From Pyropia yezoensis (lineage: Eukaryota; Rhodophyta; Bangiophyceae; Bangiales; Bangiaceae): a stretch of 64,000 bases of DNA. Positions 42,201 through 50,801 of this stretch are shown here, piece after piece. The stretch covers positions 30,108,894 through 30,172,893 of the forward strand of contig CM020618.1 of the NCBI GenBank assembly GCA_009829735.1, read 5' to 3'. The stretch's first letter is position 1. Every line of letters begins with the position of its first letter. The translations under genes were made by a program, and so were the position numbers. The notes under the pieces were generated by a model that did not search any database, had not been told where the DNA came from, and saw only the letters and a list, made by a program, of their open reading frames with translations.

Positions 42201-43455
42201 CCCGGGGGGTTCCCGTATGTTCGCAGTAATGCGAAGGTTCTTCTACTGGCCAGCAATGGCCGTCGACGTGGTCGACCGCGTAAGGGGATGCCACCCCTGT
42301 GCACGTAACCGCATGAGTCTACATAGGCAGGCATCTGCCATGAAGCTATTCCCACCCGATGGGCCCAACGAGCAAGTCGCTATCGACATACTCGGGCCAC
42401 TTCCGGTAACGGAAGAAGGGAACAGGTCCATCCTGGTCATGTCTGACCGCTTCACTAAGCTGTCACGAGCGGCAGCCATTCCGAATGATACGGCATATAC
42501 CATCATGAACGCAGTGGTTGACCACTGGATCAGTGCATACGGAGTCATGAAGCAACTCCTCTCCGATAACGGAGCAAACCTTACGTCAGCATTCTGTACT
42601 AAGGTCCTGGGCATGTTCGGCATCGAACCACGTCGGGCATCCGACTACCACCCGCAAACCAACGGGCAGGTGGAGCGGTTCAACCGCACCATCGTCAAGA
42701 TGCTACAGTGCTACGTGGCCGAGCACACGAACACTTGGGACAGGCTTCTGTCCGTACTCACCCTGGCATACAATGCCAGGCCACATCGGAGCACGAACAT
42801 CGCTCCGCTGGAGTGGGTCATGCCACTAGGCGTCGGTAACCTGACGCTGCCGCCAGGCAGGTGCACTCGGTATGATACACCGAAAGGCCGACCGGCCGAA
42901 CGTATCCACCTAGCTTGGTTGGCCAAGCTATCGTGGATGATACCGAAGCTCAAGGGTGCCCTTGACAGAACACAACTTCGTTACAAGAAGAACTTCGACG
43001 CCCGACTACGGGTGCGCAACGCTACCCTGATGACAGGTGACTGGGTCTATATCAGACACCAGAAGTTCCGAGGGAACAAGCTTATGCAACCGGTCAAGGG
43101 ACCGTACCAGATTCTCCACAGAGATGACCACTCTGTTATCTTACACTCCGATACGGAAATCCAACGCATCAGTGTGAATGATGTCACACCTGCTCCGAAG
43201 CCGGAACAGCCTCAGCCGGTACCGGCTGGGTTGCTACATGAAGCTCTTACAACCCACCGGTCAGATGACCCGGTGGGACCGGATGGGATTCCATACCAAG
43301 TAGAAAGTGTGGTCGGACACACAGACCCGGACCTACCAGGACCCTGGTACGTCAAGGTTATGTGGGTCGGATACGACTCACCCACCTGGGAACAGGCGGC
43401 AAATATACCCCGCCAACTCCTCATGCCTTACATGAGGCGACGACGCCTACTGTAA
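39289..43455 (+). CDS. pol: Element A pol polyprotein (PR-RT-RNase H-IN-chromodomain-like)
   Basis: 1388 residues from the ATG at 39289, though it is probably translated as a Gag-Pol fusion by -1 frameshifting, since the frame is open from 39268. Domains in order: retropepsin VLDTGAGPNLIR (Asp113); reverse transcriptase with VYLDDVIVF (about 578-586); RNase H (VIDVDACDTK, ATERECLGVIWAV); integrase zinc finger (H...H...CHPCARNR, about 960-1005); integrase core DDE as VAIDILGP (about 1031), SDNGAN (about 1093) and QTNGQVERFNRT (about 1128). The last 50 residues, YQVESVVGHTD...WYVKVMWVGYDSPTWE, resemble a chromodomain, which in chromoviruses directs integration to marked chromatin. All key residues are present. 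Confidence 0.95.
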   Translation: MTGGRWGNPSKPPRSTAGKAPRRARLSRRRINPRVHLPAPTTRRQGIDDQPPRLGGEDGKPRHMEPDTGPVQDARATPDIGVGHVLFTLENFKVSATLGVDPQSTRSYYPVLDTGAGPNLIRKDTLPDKWLPRVRVTRGPTIKDANGRLIRTTAAMSLRVTIGELTTEVDFLVCETLSVPCILGCTFINVHVDAIRPGRRTVELQEADGTKRGHTAIVRDLTLHGSHVNVAEVYASVEPKTLRLAKRTRFEPLSETVLPVNCDLAGICRVKSNLRTYKRHGLTMANGLIDLPAGGSSLLVMANYRRKAVTLPKGTILGIAELYEGDILTPDKEGQVEPLEVLAAAETTERQQPDDGKPSPSAAPADMPPKDQEALKALAEADLDHLPPSVAEGVRRMLRKHDVMWTGGALGTIGATQHRIDLVPGARPARSQPHRAGPMQREIVDGEVKRMSEAKVIRPSMSEWGAPVVIVPKKDQTPRFCIDYRRLNLVTKKDSYPLPRMDECIDSLGEATVFTTIDCNAGYWQIPVADEDIPKTAFVCHSGVYEFLTMPFGLSNAPATFQRAIDIILSGVKWRNCLVYLDDVIVFSRNMDDHVQHVDEVLTLLRNAGVTLRLKKCAFFQQTVEYLGHQITPGKLGVLEANTRALRDARFPNTQTQLKSFLGMCNVYRRFVKDFARIAKPLTVLTSSTLPKVLQPPSPSEEEAFESLKRALLSPPVLALPHRRGTFVIDVDACDTKVGCTLLQGETLIGTDNVIPDLRPVGYFSRTLNPAERNYSATERECLGVIWAVQLLRPYLEGSRFIVRSDHEPLRWLLNLGDKDSDSHGRLARWRLKMAEHDYRTVYKAGSTHHLGDALSRLDTPSGDTRPVDEDIPVVPVCMVGNATQGMVDHTMAHLACPLTLADFREAQANDDDCRRHRANLLAGTAGIFSENEDGLIYRRAPADGRHQVVVPVSLRQAVMEREHENPTAGHPGGSRMFAVMRRFFYWPAMAVDVVDRVRGCHPCARNRMSLHRQASAMKLFPPDGPNEQVAIDILGPLPVTEEGNRSILVMSDRFTKLSRAAAIPNDTAYTIMNAVVDHWISAYGVMKQLLSDNGANLTSAFCTKVLGMFGIEPRRASDYHPQTNGQVERFNRTIVKMLQCYVAEHTNTWDRLLSVLTLAYNARPHRSTNIAPLEWVMPLGVGNLTLPPGRCTRYDTPKGRPAERIHLAWLAKLSWMIPKLKGALDRTQLRYKKNFDARLRVRNATLMTGDWVYIRHQKFRGNKLMQPVKGPYQILHRDDHSVILHSDTEIQRISVNDVTPAPKPEQPQPVPAGLLHEALTTHRSDDPVGPDGIPYQVESVVGHTDPDLPGPWYVKVMWVGYDSPTWEQAANIPRQLLMPYMRRRRLL

Positions 43456-43533
43456 CAACCCAACCGACACCGACTTCGGCTGTTGGGGGGTGAGGCTTAT
43501 ACCTACTAAGTAGGGTGTGACATGGTTACGGCA

Positions 43534-43605
43534 GACTTAGGTTTCTAAGTCAAATCAGACTTAGGTTTCTAAGTCGAACCAAGCTTAGGCAACTAAGTAA
43601 AATCT
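43534..43605 (+). repeat. Three 24-bp hairpin repeats
   Basis: Units at 43534, 43558 and 43582. The first two contain the self-complementary GACTTAGGTTTCTAAGTC; the third is diverged. They lie just after the pol stop of element A. Confidence 0.8.
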
Positions 43606-43909
43606 GAACCTTAATAAGTTAACTTAAAGGTAAAGGCTAACTCCGATAATATCGAAGTAACTAGGGAGCTTACAAGGGAGGATGACCTCCCCAAGCCAAG
43701 ACACGAAGTGAGGGAGGATGACCTCCCCAAGCATGAACCAACCGGAAGAAGTTGGACGGGAGGTAAGGCACCACTGAGCCAGAAGGGGTACTCCCCAGGG
43801 CAGCAAACAGAGGCAAGCAATGCCCCCGAAGGGGATGAGTTTATACTCACTACTACCCGGCCACCATAAGGGCCACCGGGTCCCTCTCCCGTACAAACAA
43901 TAACACTCC

Positions 43910-44881
43910 TCAGTGGGTAGACCCACTGCCCGAGGGAGGCCACTCACGCGTAAGCGCGTATACCTCCGTGCTCCACCGGTCGGCAATCTCACGACGGTCA
44001 ATCACCCGAGTTACCTCGGTGCATAGCTGGACGAGGGTGCTGCGGCCAGCCTCCACGTCCTCCAGAGCTCTCTGGAGGCGGTCAAGCACGCCACCGAAGC
44101 AACGCGCTGACCCAACCAGCGCCGCACCTGGGGGGATATCCCCCCAGCTAACAGAGAGACCCTCCCGCATTGCGCGGGCAACAAGGGCGTCAACGCCCTC
44201 ATACCAGAGAAGGGGACTCCCGTCTTGTATGACAGAGGCGGGGGGGGACACTGGCGCAGCCAGAGGGGCCACAGGAGCCGACACGGCTACCACCGGAGCC
44301 GGTGGCGCCTGATATGAGGCCCGGTAGGACCCTACCGAAGGGGCTCCACCGTAACCCCGGCGGGGCTCCGCCCGACGACGGGACACCTCACGCTCCCCAC
44401 CCGCAGAGCCCCACTCTCGGGGACGACGGCCAACCGCCGCCGGTATCGGGTTACCGAACCACGGGGCAAGGACCTGAAGAGGGTCATGGATAACCATGGG
44501 AATACCCAGGTCAGCAACAGCCTCGGTGGACGCCCACCCATGGCAACTAGGCTCACCCGGCTGAGTACGCCGGATTCGCAACGAGTGACGAGGCAAGGGG
44601 GTAGCCCCAGCCTGCGGGTCCCGGTACGGGGGAAGGGCCAACACCCCAGCCCAGTTCACGGCATCGTGAACAGCCAGCAGGGCCTCGAATTCCCGGGCCA
44701 ACCCGGTCTTGGCAGCTATCAGGTCCACGCCCAACTGCGCGATGTGCTGACGGACACCCGTCGGAAGATGAAACAGGCGCCCCTGCCGGCGGACGGACAG
44801 CAAGAAGGAGGAAGCCTGCCCGAGGGTAACCTCAAGGGTGAAGGTACCCTGCAACGGGTGGACCGGCCGGGAGGCCAACAC
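43910..44881 (-). CDS. Element A antisense ORF, downstream part (accessory protein)
   Basis: An open frame of 323 codons on the strand opposite to pol, starting only with GTG, so it is probably a 3' exon or a read-through continuation of the ORF at 44939-46279. It reads FTLEVTLGQASSFLLSVRRQ, then GRLFHLPTGVRQHIAQL and FEALLAVHDAVNW, followed by a Pro/Arg-rich region and a C-terminal helical part ending WSTEVYALTREWPPS. The segment from LEV through HLP to the W resembles residues 245-305 of the plus-strand ORF at 49308-50480 (WFLEV, RRGMLWHLPLRLIQ, LLEEMLRLHKFIEW). The function is unknown. A donor GAGG|GTAGGAAC near 44944 and an acceptor TTGCAG near 44849 could join the two parts, but the phase does not close. 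Confidence 0.6.
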   Translation of the reverse strand: MLASRPVHPLQGTFTLEVTLGQASSFLLSVRRQGRLFHLPTGVRQHIAQLGVDLIAAKTGLAREFEALLAVHDAVNWAGVLALPPYRDPQAGATPLPRHSLRIRRTQPGEPSCHGWASTEAVADLGIPMVIHDPLQVLAPWFGNPIPAAVGRRPREWGSAGGEREVSRRRAEPRRGYGGAPSVGSYRASYQAPPAPVVAVSAPVAPLAAPVSPPASVIQDGSPLLWYEGVDALVARAMREGLSVSWGDIPPGAALVGSARCFGGVLDRLQRALEDVEAGRSTLVQLCTEVTRVIDRREIADRWSTEVYALTREWPPSGSGSTH

Positions 44882-44938
44882 ACTCCCGAAGTATCGGAGA
44901 CAGGAGCCGGTGTCAAACCGGAAAGCAGGGGCGGGTTC

Positions 44939-46279
44939 CTACCCCTCCTGCCATAGCGGCGGGCGCACGGGAGTGTATACCGGCGCACGACCGTTGCCGG
45001 TCTGCAACGCACACGTTATATCCGTGCGAAACGCATCCGCCATGACACCATGGTTACGTCGCCAGCTCGACGCCGACTTCAACCCCGCCATAGGCGGGTA
45101 GGGAGCCGTCAACGACAGATACGGGGATACCCCCGGGTAATAGTCAAAGTCGGGATACCGACCGGTACTGCCCACCGTCTCCCCAAACGCAACCGGCTCC
45201 GCCGCCGCCGCAATCCCCCGAGCACTAGCCGGGTAGTCAATCTTCCGCGGCAACGCGGGGGCAATCAGGTCGCATACCCCGAAGGCGGGGTCGAGGTAGA
45301 CCTCACCCCGTCCCACCCGAGTGCGCCAGAGCTGCGCATGCCGGTCGTCCGGCTGACTCAGGATCCAATGGTGTTCCACTCGCACCGCGTTCGGCTGGTT
45401 GACCAGCCGCATCAACTCCCGCTCCCAATTCGGGTCCACCTTGACGCGCCGGGAGGACTCTCCACGGGGATGTGGCAGGTGGACGTCCACCCGCATCCGC
45501 CCATCGGACTCCATTGACTCTTGTACAGTCAGGCCTCGAACCCGAGCCACCAAGTCGGACATCGACATGGCGGGTTGACCCGCCGCCACGGCGACGCCGC
45601 CACCCAACGGGGCAACCCGGGCAGGACCAGGAAGAATAGGGGGCGCCGGGGGATGCCCCACCGGCAGAGGGGCCGGCACCGGAGTCGCACGGGGCCGAGG
45701 AGGAAGAAGAAGGGCGGGCGCCCGCCCGGAGTAACTACCGGAGTCCACTGCCATCGGTGTAGACCCACCTTGACCGCCAGACGCCCGCGGCACCGCGGGC
45801 AGAGCAACGCCGCCACCCGAGCCCGACGGGGGCACCTCGGGGGCAGCAGGGGTAGACCCGCCACCCGAAGCCGCGGATGAACCACCCGGGCGGGCACCCG
45901 CGCCGTCTTGACCCGCCGTCCCGGTCGGGGTGCCACCATAACCGCCCGACACGCCGGCGACGCCGTCTTGAGGTTGGGCCGCGCCGGCAACGGCGACAGA
46001 AGCCATCCGGGCCGCCCGAGGAGTAGGGGTAGACGCAGCAGCTACCCGCGGTTGCCCGCCACCCGACGGAGCCGTCGTGCCGCTGCGCACGGACGACAAA
46101 CCGCCCAGAGCACCGTCCGGAGCCACACGAACGGTCACCCGGTCGTCCTCGTCCTCGGACGAGCTCGCGAGGAAGCACTCGGCGGCGGTGGCGGAGACGG
46201 GAACGTCGTCCACCATCACCTCTTCCCCCTCCTCAGGCAGGAGGTCGTCCTCACCCCCGGGTACCTGGGGGTCCGACAT
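44939..46279 (-). CDS. Element A antisense ORF, upstream part (accessory protein)
   Basis: 446 codons from the first ATG (46279, MSDPQVPGGEDDLLPEEGEE). The N-terminus is acidic (SSSEDEDD), followed by about 200 residues of disordered Gly/Ala/Pro/Ser sequence. From about residue 260 comes a folded-looking domain: MSDLVARVRGLTVQ, WERELMRLVNQPNAVRVEHHW, ILSQPDDRHAQLW, YPDFDYYPGVSPYLSLTAP. No enzyme motif is seen. It is encoded on the strand opposite to gag-pol, between pol and the 3' LTR. A TATA-like TTATAAG lies about 108 bases upstream of the ATG. Part of the domain resembles the ORF at 49308. Codon-like composition over more than 400 residues argues against chance. Confidence 0.65.
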   Translation of the reverse strand: MSDPQVPGGEDDLLPEEGEEVMVDDVPVSATAAECFLASSSEDEDDRVTVRVAPDGALGGLSSVRSGTTAPSGGGQPRVAAASTPTPRAARMASVAVAGAAQPQDGVAGVSGGYGGTPTGTAGQDGAGARPGGSSAASGGGSTPAAPEVPPSGSGGGVALPAVPRASGGQGGSTPMAVDSGSYSGRAPALLLPPRPRATPVPAPLPVGHPPAPPILPGPARVAPLGGGVAVAAGQPAMSMSDLVARVRGLTVQESMESDGRMRVDVHLPHPRGESSRRVKVDPNWERELMRLVNQPNAVRVEHHWILSQPDDRHAQLWRTRVGRGEVYLDPAFGVCDLIAPALPRKIDYPASARGIAAAAEPVAFGETVGSTGRYPDFDYYPGVSPYLSLTAPYPPMAGLKSASSWRRNHGVMADAFRTDITCALQTGNGRAPVYTPVRPPLWQEG

Positions 46280-46386
46280 GGTGCAACCGGGGTAGCAGGG
46301 GCGCCCCGTGCAGAAAGGCCGAGGCCGGCTCGACCCGGTACAGAGAACGCTTGCACGGACGAGCCAGGGAAGCGCGGGCACCCGCG

Positions 46387-46393
46387 CTTATAA
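46387..46393 (-). promoter_or_regulatory. TATA-like box for antisense ORF of element A
   Basis: TTATAAG on the minus strand, 108 bases upstream of the ATG at 46279. It resembles the TATAAG box at 18610. Confidence 0.4.
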
Positions 46394-46857
46394 CCACACA
46401 GCTGGGCACCAGCGATAGGGAAGCGCGGGACGACCCGCGCCAGCCGACCTACGAGGGCGCTCCCGCCAGGCACCTGGGGCGGGGCCACGCCCCCCCCACA
46501 AGGGGTAATCGAGGGGGGGTCACCCCCAACCGCCCCCACGTAACGCGGGCAGCCCCCGCCCCCCACTCAATCGTCCACACGAGAGGGGTTCCCCTACCAC
46601 CAGGCACCTGGTGGCGGATCCGCTTGCACCACCCCTCGGAAAGGGGGGTCGTGAACAGAAACCCGCATCGGGAATCTAACGGTCCGGAAAACGGATCGTG
46701 TGTGTACCACACAAAGGGGGGCACCCCCCTCAGACAACCTCGAAAAGGGGTGTCTGTCGCGACGGGGCGCAAAGCCCCACCCGACGGGTAAACGGTCACG
46801 CGACCCACTTACATTCGGTAAACCGAATGCAACTCGACCCGAGGACGGGCCGAATCT

Positions 46858-46869
46858 AAGGGGGGGATA
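46858..46869 (+). promoter_or_regulatory. Element A polypurine tract
   Basis: AAGGGGGGGATA directly before the 3' LTR, the expected primer for plus-strand DNA synthesis. Confidence 0.7.
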
Positions 46870-47232
46870 TGTAGCAATATGGTTGTCCGTATTGTGACCC
46901 TAATATTAGGGGGGCTACTTCTAATCCTTGGCTTTCAATTTGAGAGTCCGTACTGGTCACGGTATCTATAAGTTACGTATGACCAGAGGGACTTGCATCT
47001 TGGGGTGGAGGGTAGTTAGTAGTGTCTCCGAGGGTTTATAACGAGGGGGCCGGTGGCGAATCCACCGCCGGCCAAGGTAGAACAACAAACCCCTCCCATT
47101 TGGGCTCCCATCTTGGTCCCGTGGCTTGCGCTCCAAGGACAGCAACCTTGGCCTCCCGGTGACGTTGGTGCCGATCCCCCTTGGTGAGTGTTCCCTGAGA
47201 GTGGACGTGCGACGGATTCCTATTGTGCTACA
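46870..47232 (+). repeat. Element A 3' LTR
   Basis: 363 bp; I find no difference from the 5' LTR on reading. It is followed by AGTAT, the second copy of the target duplication. Confidence 0.95.
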
Positions 47233-47471
47233 AGTATTGTGTCAAGTTGACGAATGGGGAGACCATCCCCATCCTTGGTAAGGGAAAGTCTGTGGCTCCT
47301 GTGACAGTCTCACAGTCGAAGCCTGTTTACTCCGTGAGAGAAGGGTTCACTGCTACCCTGCGTTTAGCCCGTAAGGTCACGTTGCCTCCCAACTCGGTGG
47401 CACACGTTGACGTTGTAACTGATTATACGGGGAACGGGTTGGTGCACCCTAACCCCCGTCTTGCTCGTAAG
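47233..47471 (+). pseudogene. Element B: pol fragment after the element A insertion
   Basis: Continues the protease-RT linker frame broken at 36508: VKLTNGETIPILGKGK, then ATLRLARKVTLPPNSVAHV and GLVHPNPRLARK. The corresponding region in element D reads GQPRIASKYG. After RLARK (47471) the sequence changes to an unrelated tandem repeat, so reverse transcriptase and integrase of B are missing. Confidence 0.75.
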
Positions 47472-48451
47472 TGTGGCAAAAACCTCTCGCACACGCGACA
47501 CCCAAGTTGGGGCCGTGTACAAGGGCTGCATCCCGTGTCGGGGGAACCGGAAGAAGTGCAAGTCGCACACATTCTGTCCCTGTTGTGGGGCAATCCCCCC
47601 ACTGACAAACAAGAAGATGGTGTGTGGTCCAACAGTTTCTTGGTCGGGACGGGGAAGCAGGGCCAAGCCCCGCGGTCCCTCCCCTTATCCCCCCAGGGTC
47701 CCCTCAGAATCTCGCCACTCGAAATCTCCCACCCCAGCACCTGCCCACCGGGCCACACAAAAATTCAAGATGATAAATGTAGAAAACCCTCAAATCCAAG
47801 TTGGATTTACTACTAAGCTAACTATCCCAAACTTAGGGAATACGGACCCAAATGCAGGGGGAGGAACGGGTCAGGCTAGTGGCCTGCCGCCCCTTGCATG
47901 GCACGTGTTGCCACCCTACCTGGGGGTCAATACTGCCACACTCCCCTCTCCTCAGTTCCGACCGACCGGGTCGGCCCTGCGAGGGGGTATAGAAACGCAC
48001 ATCGCGGCGTTGGGGGCGCGACTTGCTGTCCCCCCTCGAGTACGTAACGTGGACGTGGAGGCGGTCACGTTGACCGCCCCTCTCCTCAAGCTTGCCTACT
48101 CGGCAGCTTGCTCTCCCCAGTTCTTACTTCACCATCACCAACACATCCCCTCCACCTTCCCCTTGGCCGCACCACGTTGGGGAGGCCACCCGTCTACCCA
48201 CGATCCGAGTCCCCCTCAACTCGAGGCGGGTCTCGTGCCGCTGCAACCAGGGCGTCTCTCCCTAACTTGGGGAGAGCCATGGCGATCCCGGGAGTGTACA
48301 CCGACTCTCTGGATGAACGTATGGAGGACACCTCCTATGGTGCAGTGCCCGCCGGGACTTCCGGCGGGGGCTCCGCCATTGCTCCGGGGGATAGGACTCC
48401 CGCGTCACCCGGCTTTTGGTTGACGGCGGGATCTCCCCCGGAGGCGGGACA
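47472..48451. repeat. About 980-bp direct repeat, copy 1
   Basis: Begins TGTGGCAAAAACC and ends GGAGGCGGGACA, with TG...CA ends like an LTR. It is nearly identical to copy 2 (offset 989). It could be an LTR of element C, whose pol lies at 51.3-53.3 kb on the minus strand, but no primer-binding site supports this. Confidence 0.7.
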
Positions 48452-48460
48452 CGTTGTCCC

Positions 48461-49438
48461 TGTGGCAAAAACCACTTGCACACACGACACCCAAGTTGGG
48501 GCGGTGTACAAGGGCTGCCTCCCGTGTCGGGGGAACCGGAAGAAGTGCAAGTCGCACACATTCTGTCCCTGTTGTGGGGCAAACCCCCCACTGACAAACA
48601 AGAGGATGGTGTGTGGTCCAACAGTTTCTTGGTCGGGACGGGGAAGCAGGGCCAAGTCCCGCTGTCCCTCCCCTTATCCCCCCAGGGTCCCCTCAGAATC
48701 TCGCCACTCAGAATCTCCCACCCCAGCACCTGCCCACCGGGCCACACAAAATTTCAAGATGATAAATGCAGAAAACCCTCAAATCCAAGTTGGATTTACT
48801 ACTAAGCTAACTATCCCAAACTTAGGGAATACGGACCCAAATGCAGGGGGAGGAACGGATCAGGCTAGTGGCCTGCCGCCCCTTGCATGGCACGTGTTGC
48901 CCCCTACCTGGGGGTCAATACTGCCACACTCCCCTCTCCTCAGTTTCGAACGACCCGGTCGGCCCTGTGAGGGGGTGCGTAAACGCACGACTCGGCGTTG
49001 GGGGCGCGACTTGCTGTCCCCCCTGGAGTACGTAACGCAGATGTGGAGGCGGTCACGTTGAACGCCCCTCTCCTCAAGCTTGCCCACTCGGCAGCTGGCT
49101 CTCCCCGGATCTCACTTCACCATCTCACCACCTCCCCTTCACCTTCCACTGGGCCGCCCCACGCTGGGGAGGCCACCCGTCTACCCACGATCCGAGTCCC
49201 CCTCAACTCGAGGCGGGTCTCGTGCCGCTGTAGCCAGGGCGTCTCTCCCCAACTTGGGGAGGGCCATGGCGACCCCGGGAGTGTAGACCGACTCTCTGGA
49301 TGAACGTATGGAGGACACCTCCTACGGTGCAGTGCCCGCCGGGACTTCCGGCGGGGGCTCCGCGATCGCTCCGGGGGATGGAACTCCCGCGTCACCCGGC
49401 TTTGGGTTGACGGCGGGATCTCCCCCGGAGGCGGGACA
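48461..49438. repeat. About 980-bp direct repeat, copy 2
   Basis: Separated from copy 1 by nine bases (CGTTGTCCC). Both copies keep a frame with the Cys-rich stretch YKGC[IL]PCRGNRKKCKSHT. The first codons of the ORF at 49308 lie in this copy. Confidence 0.7.
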
Positions 49439-50480
49439 AGCTCTCCCGCGTGAGGCCTTGGGGCGGTGGTTTTACCCCGCTTGGCCTCTATATGAGGAGG
49501 GGTTGACTGTTATTCGCTGTGGCCGACTTGGCGCAGCGATGGGTCGGGTATGGGACCGCCTATGGGAGAAGTATCCCCGTAGGGTCGGGTTCCCTGCCGA
49601 CTTCAGGACGGACCAGTTTGCCTTCCTGGACGACGAGGAGGTCGAAGACGTACAGCGGGCCAAGGCCATGGTGGACCGCGGGGGAACTATCCCGGGTCCC
49701 GGCGACTTGCCGACCTTTACTTGGGACGCGGTGGCAACTCGCCCCCCGTACCTTCACGAGGCCGATCCGCACACTCATCACTTTGATGTGCGGATGGAGA
49801 AGGACTTCCGGCGAGGTCCCTACTTGGTGACCTCGGCTCAACTTGAGTTTCCTCAGCAGTCTGCTGCCAGTAAGGAGCAGTACTATCCGAAGAAGCCCGA
49901 GTGGTGGCCTCAAGCTGAGGTCCCCTACGGATTCACGGCGCTGCTGCCACGGTTGCTTGACCACTTCGGCTCCGTCATGTTGACGGCTGGCCCTGATCAG
50001 CTGGTGTGGGCCATGTTGGCCACCCAGTGGTTCCTCGAGGTCATGTCGACCTGGGTGTCTTATGTTCAGCGGCGGGGGATGCTCTGGCATCTCCCCCTCC
50101 GGCTTATCCAAGGTTTGGAACAGCTCACCCCTCAGCTAGTTGCTGAGGGGTGCTCATCAGGACAACTCACTCTACTTGAGGAGATGCTCCGCCTCCACAA
50201 GTTTATCGAGTGGGAGAGCATCGAGCACAAGTTGCGCCGCCCCACTCGTGGGCCCAAGGACGATGGCGCACTTCGCCAGTTCGTATGGGTCGCTCGTGAA
50301 CTTCACGACGGCCGTGTGGTCCTACGAGAAGGGTTGGGCATCAGGGACTACCCGTATGCCCCGGGGGTGGATCGCCACACTGCGCCACCCCCGGACAAGG
50401 CCACAGTTATGGCCGTGCCCTCACATGATGACCATATGACTCAACCCACTGCGGGGGCCCCAAGTCGGGGTCGCAGTTAA
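49308..50480 (+). CDS. Retroelement accessory ORF, antisense to element C pol
   Basis: 390 residues from MEDTSYGAVPAGTSGGG. After a Gly/Ser/Pro-rich N-terminus (about 45 residues) it has a folded domain: ALGRWFYPAWPLYEEGLTV, DRLWEKYPRRVGFPADFRTD, YLHEADPHTHHFDVRMEKDF, PEWWPQAEVPYGFTALLPRL, WFLEVMSTWVSYVQRRGML, WHLPLRLIQGLEQLTPQL, LLEEMLRLHKFIEWESIEHK. No catalytic motif is seen. The C-terminal half resembles the antisense product of element A, and the placement is the same: downstream of, and opposite to, a pol (element C, minus strand, 51.3-53.3 kb). It could instead belong to relic B in sense orientation. The in-frame sequence upstream differs between the two repeat copies (stop in copy 2), supporting the start at 49308. 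Confidence 0.6.
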   Translation: MEDTSYGAVPAGTSGGGSAIAPGDGTPASPGFGLTAGSPPEAGQALPREALGRWFYPAWPLYEEGLTVIRCGRLGAAMGRVWDRLWEKYPRRVGFPADFRTDQFAFLDDEEVEDVQRAKAMVDRGGTIPGPGDLPTFTWDAVATRPPYLHEADPHTHHFDVRMEKDFRRGPYLVTSAQLEFPQQSAASKEQYYPKKPEWWPQAEVPYGFTALLPRLLDHFGSVMLTAGPDQLVWAMLATQWFLEVMSTWVSYVQRRGMLWHLPLRLIQGLEQLTPQLVAEGCSSGQLTLLEEMLRLHKFIEWESIEHKLRRPTRGPKDDGALRQFVWVARELHDGRVVLREGLGIRDYPYAPGVDRHTAPPPDKATVMAVPSHDDHMTQPTAGAPSRGRS

Positions 50481-50801
50481 ACCCGGGTCCCGCCACCTCG
50501 GCGTGCACCTCCGCTTCCTCCTGTCCCCTACCAGCCGCACGGGGACATCCCGATTAGCGTGGCCGTTGAGTCGTCCACCCCTGTGTCCCCCAACTTGGGG
50601 ACCACCCTTCTAACGGTATACCCCAAGTTGGTTTTACCGGCCACGCCTCTGACCTCAGAGATGATGATCACCATGTTGGTGCGCACCATTTCCTGGTTGG
50701 CCGCGTCGACCGCAACTCTTCAAACTTCCGAGACTCCTCAACTTGAGTAGCGCGTTCGTACTGCAGTGGCGACCGCGAGTTGCGAGTCGGTGGCGGAGTT
50801 T

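Larger units (their letters stand above)
36509..47232 (+). mobile_element. Element A: complete Ty3/gypsy (chromovirus-like) LTR retrotransposon
   Basis: 10,724 bp with two 363-bp LTRs that look identical on reading, both TGTAGCA...TGCTACA, flanked by the 5-bp target duplication AGTAT (36504-36508 and 47233-47237). Order: 5' LTR, primer-binding site, gag, -1 frameshift site, pol (protease, reverse transcriptase, RNase H, integrase, chromodomain-like tail), a 3.4-kb region with antisense ORFs, polypurine tract, 3' LTR. It is inserted in the pol of element B. Matching LTRs and intact frames suggest recent activity. Confidence 0.95.
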
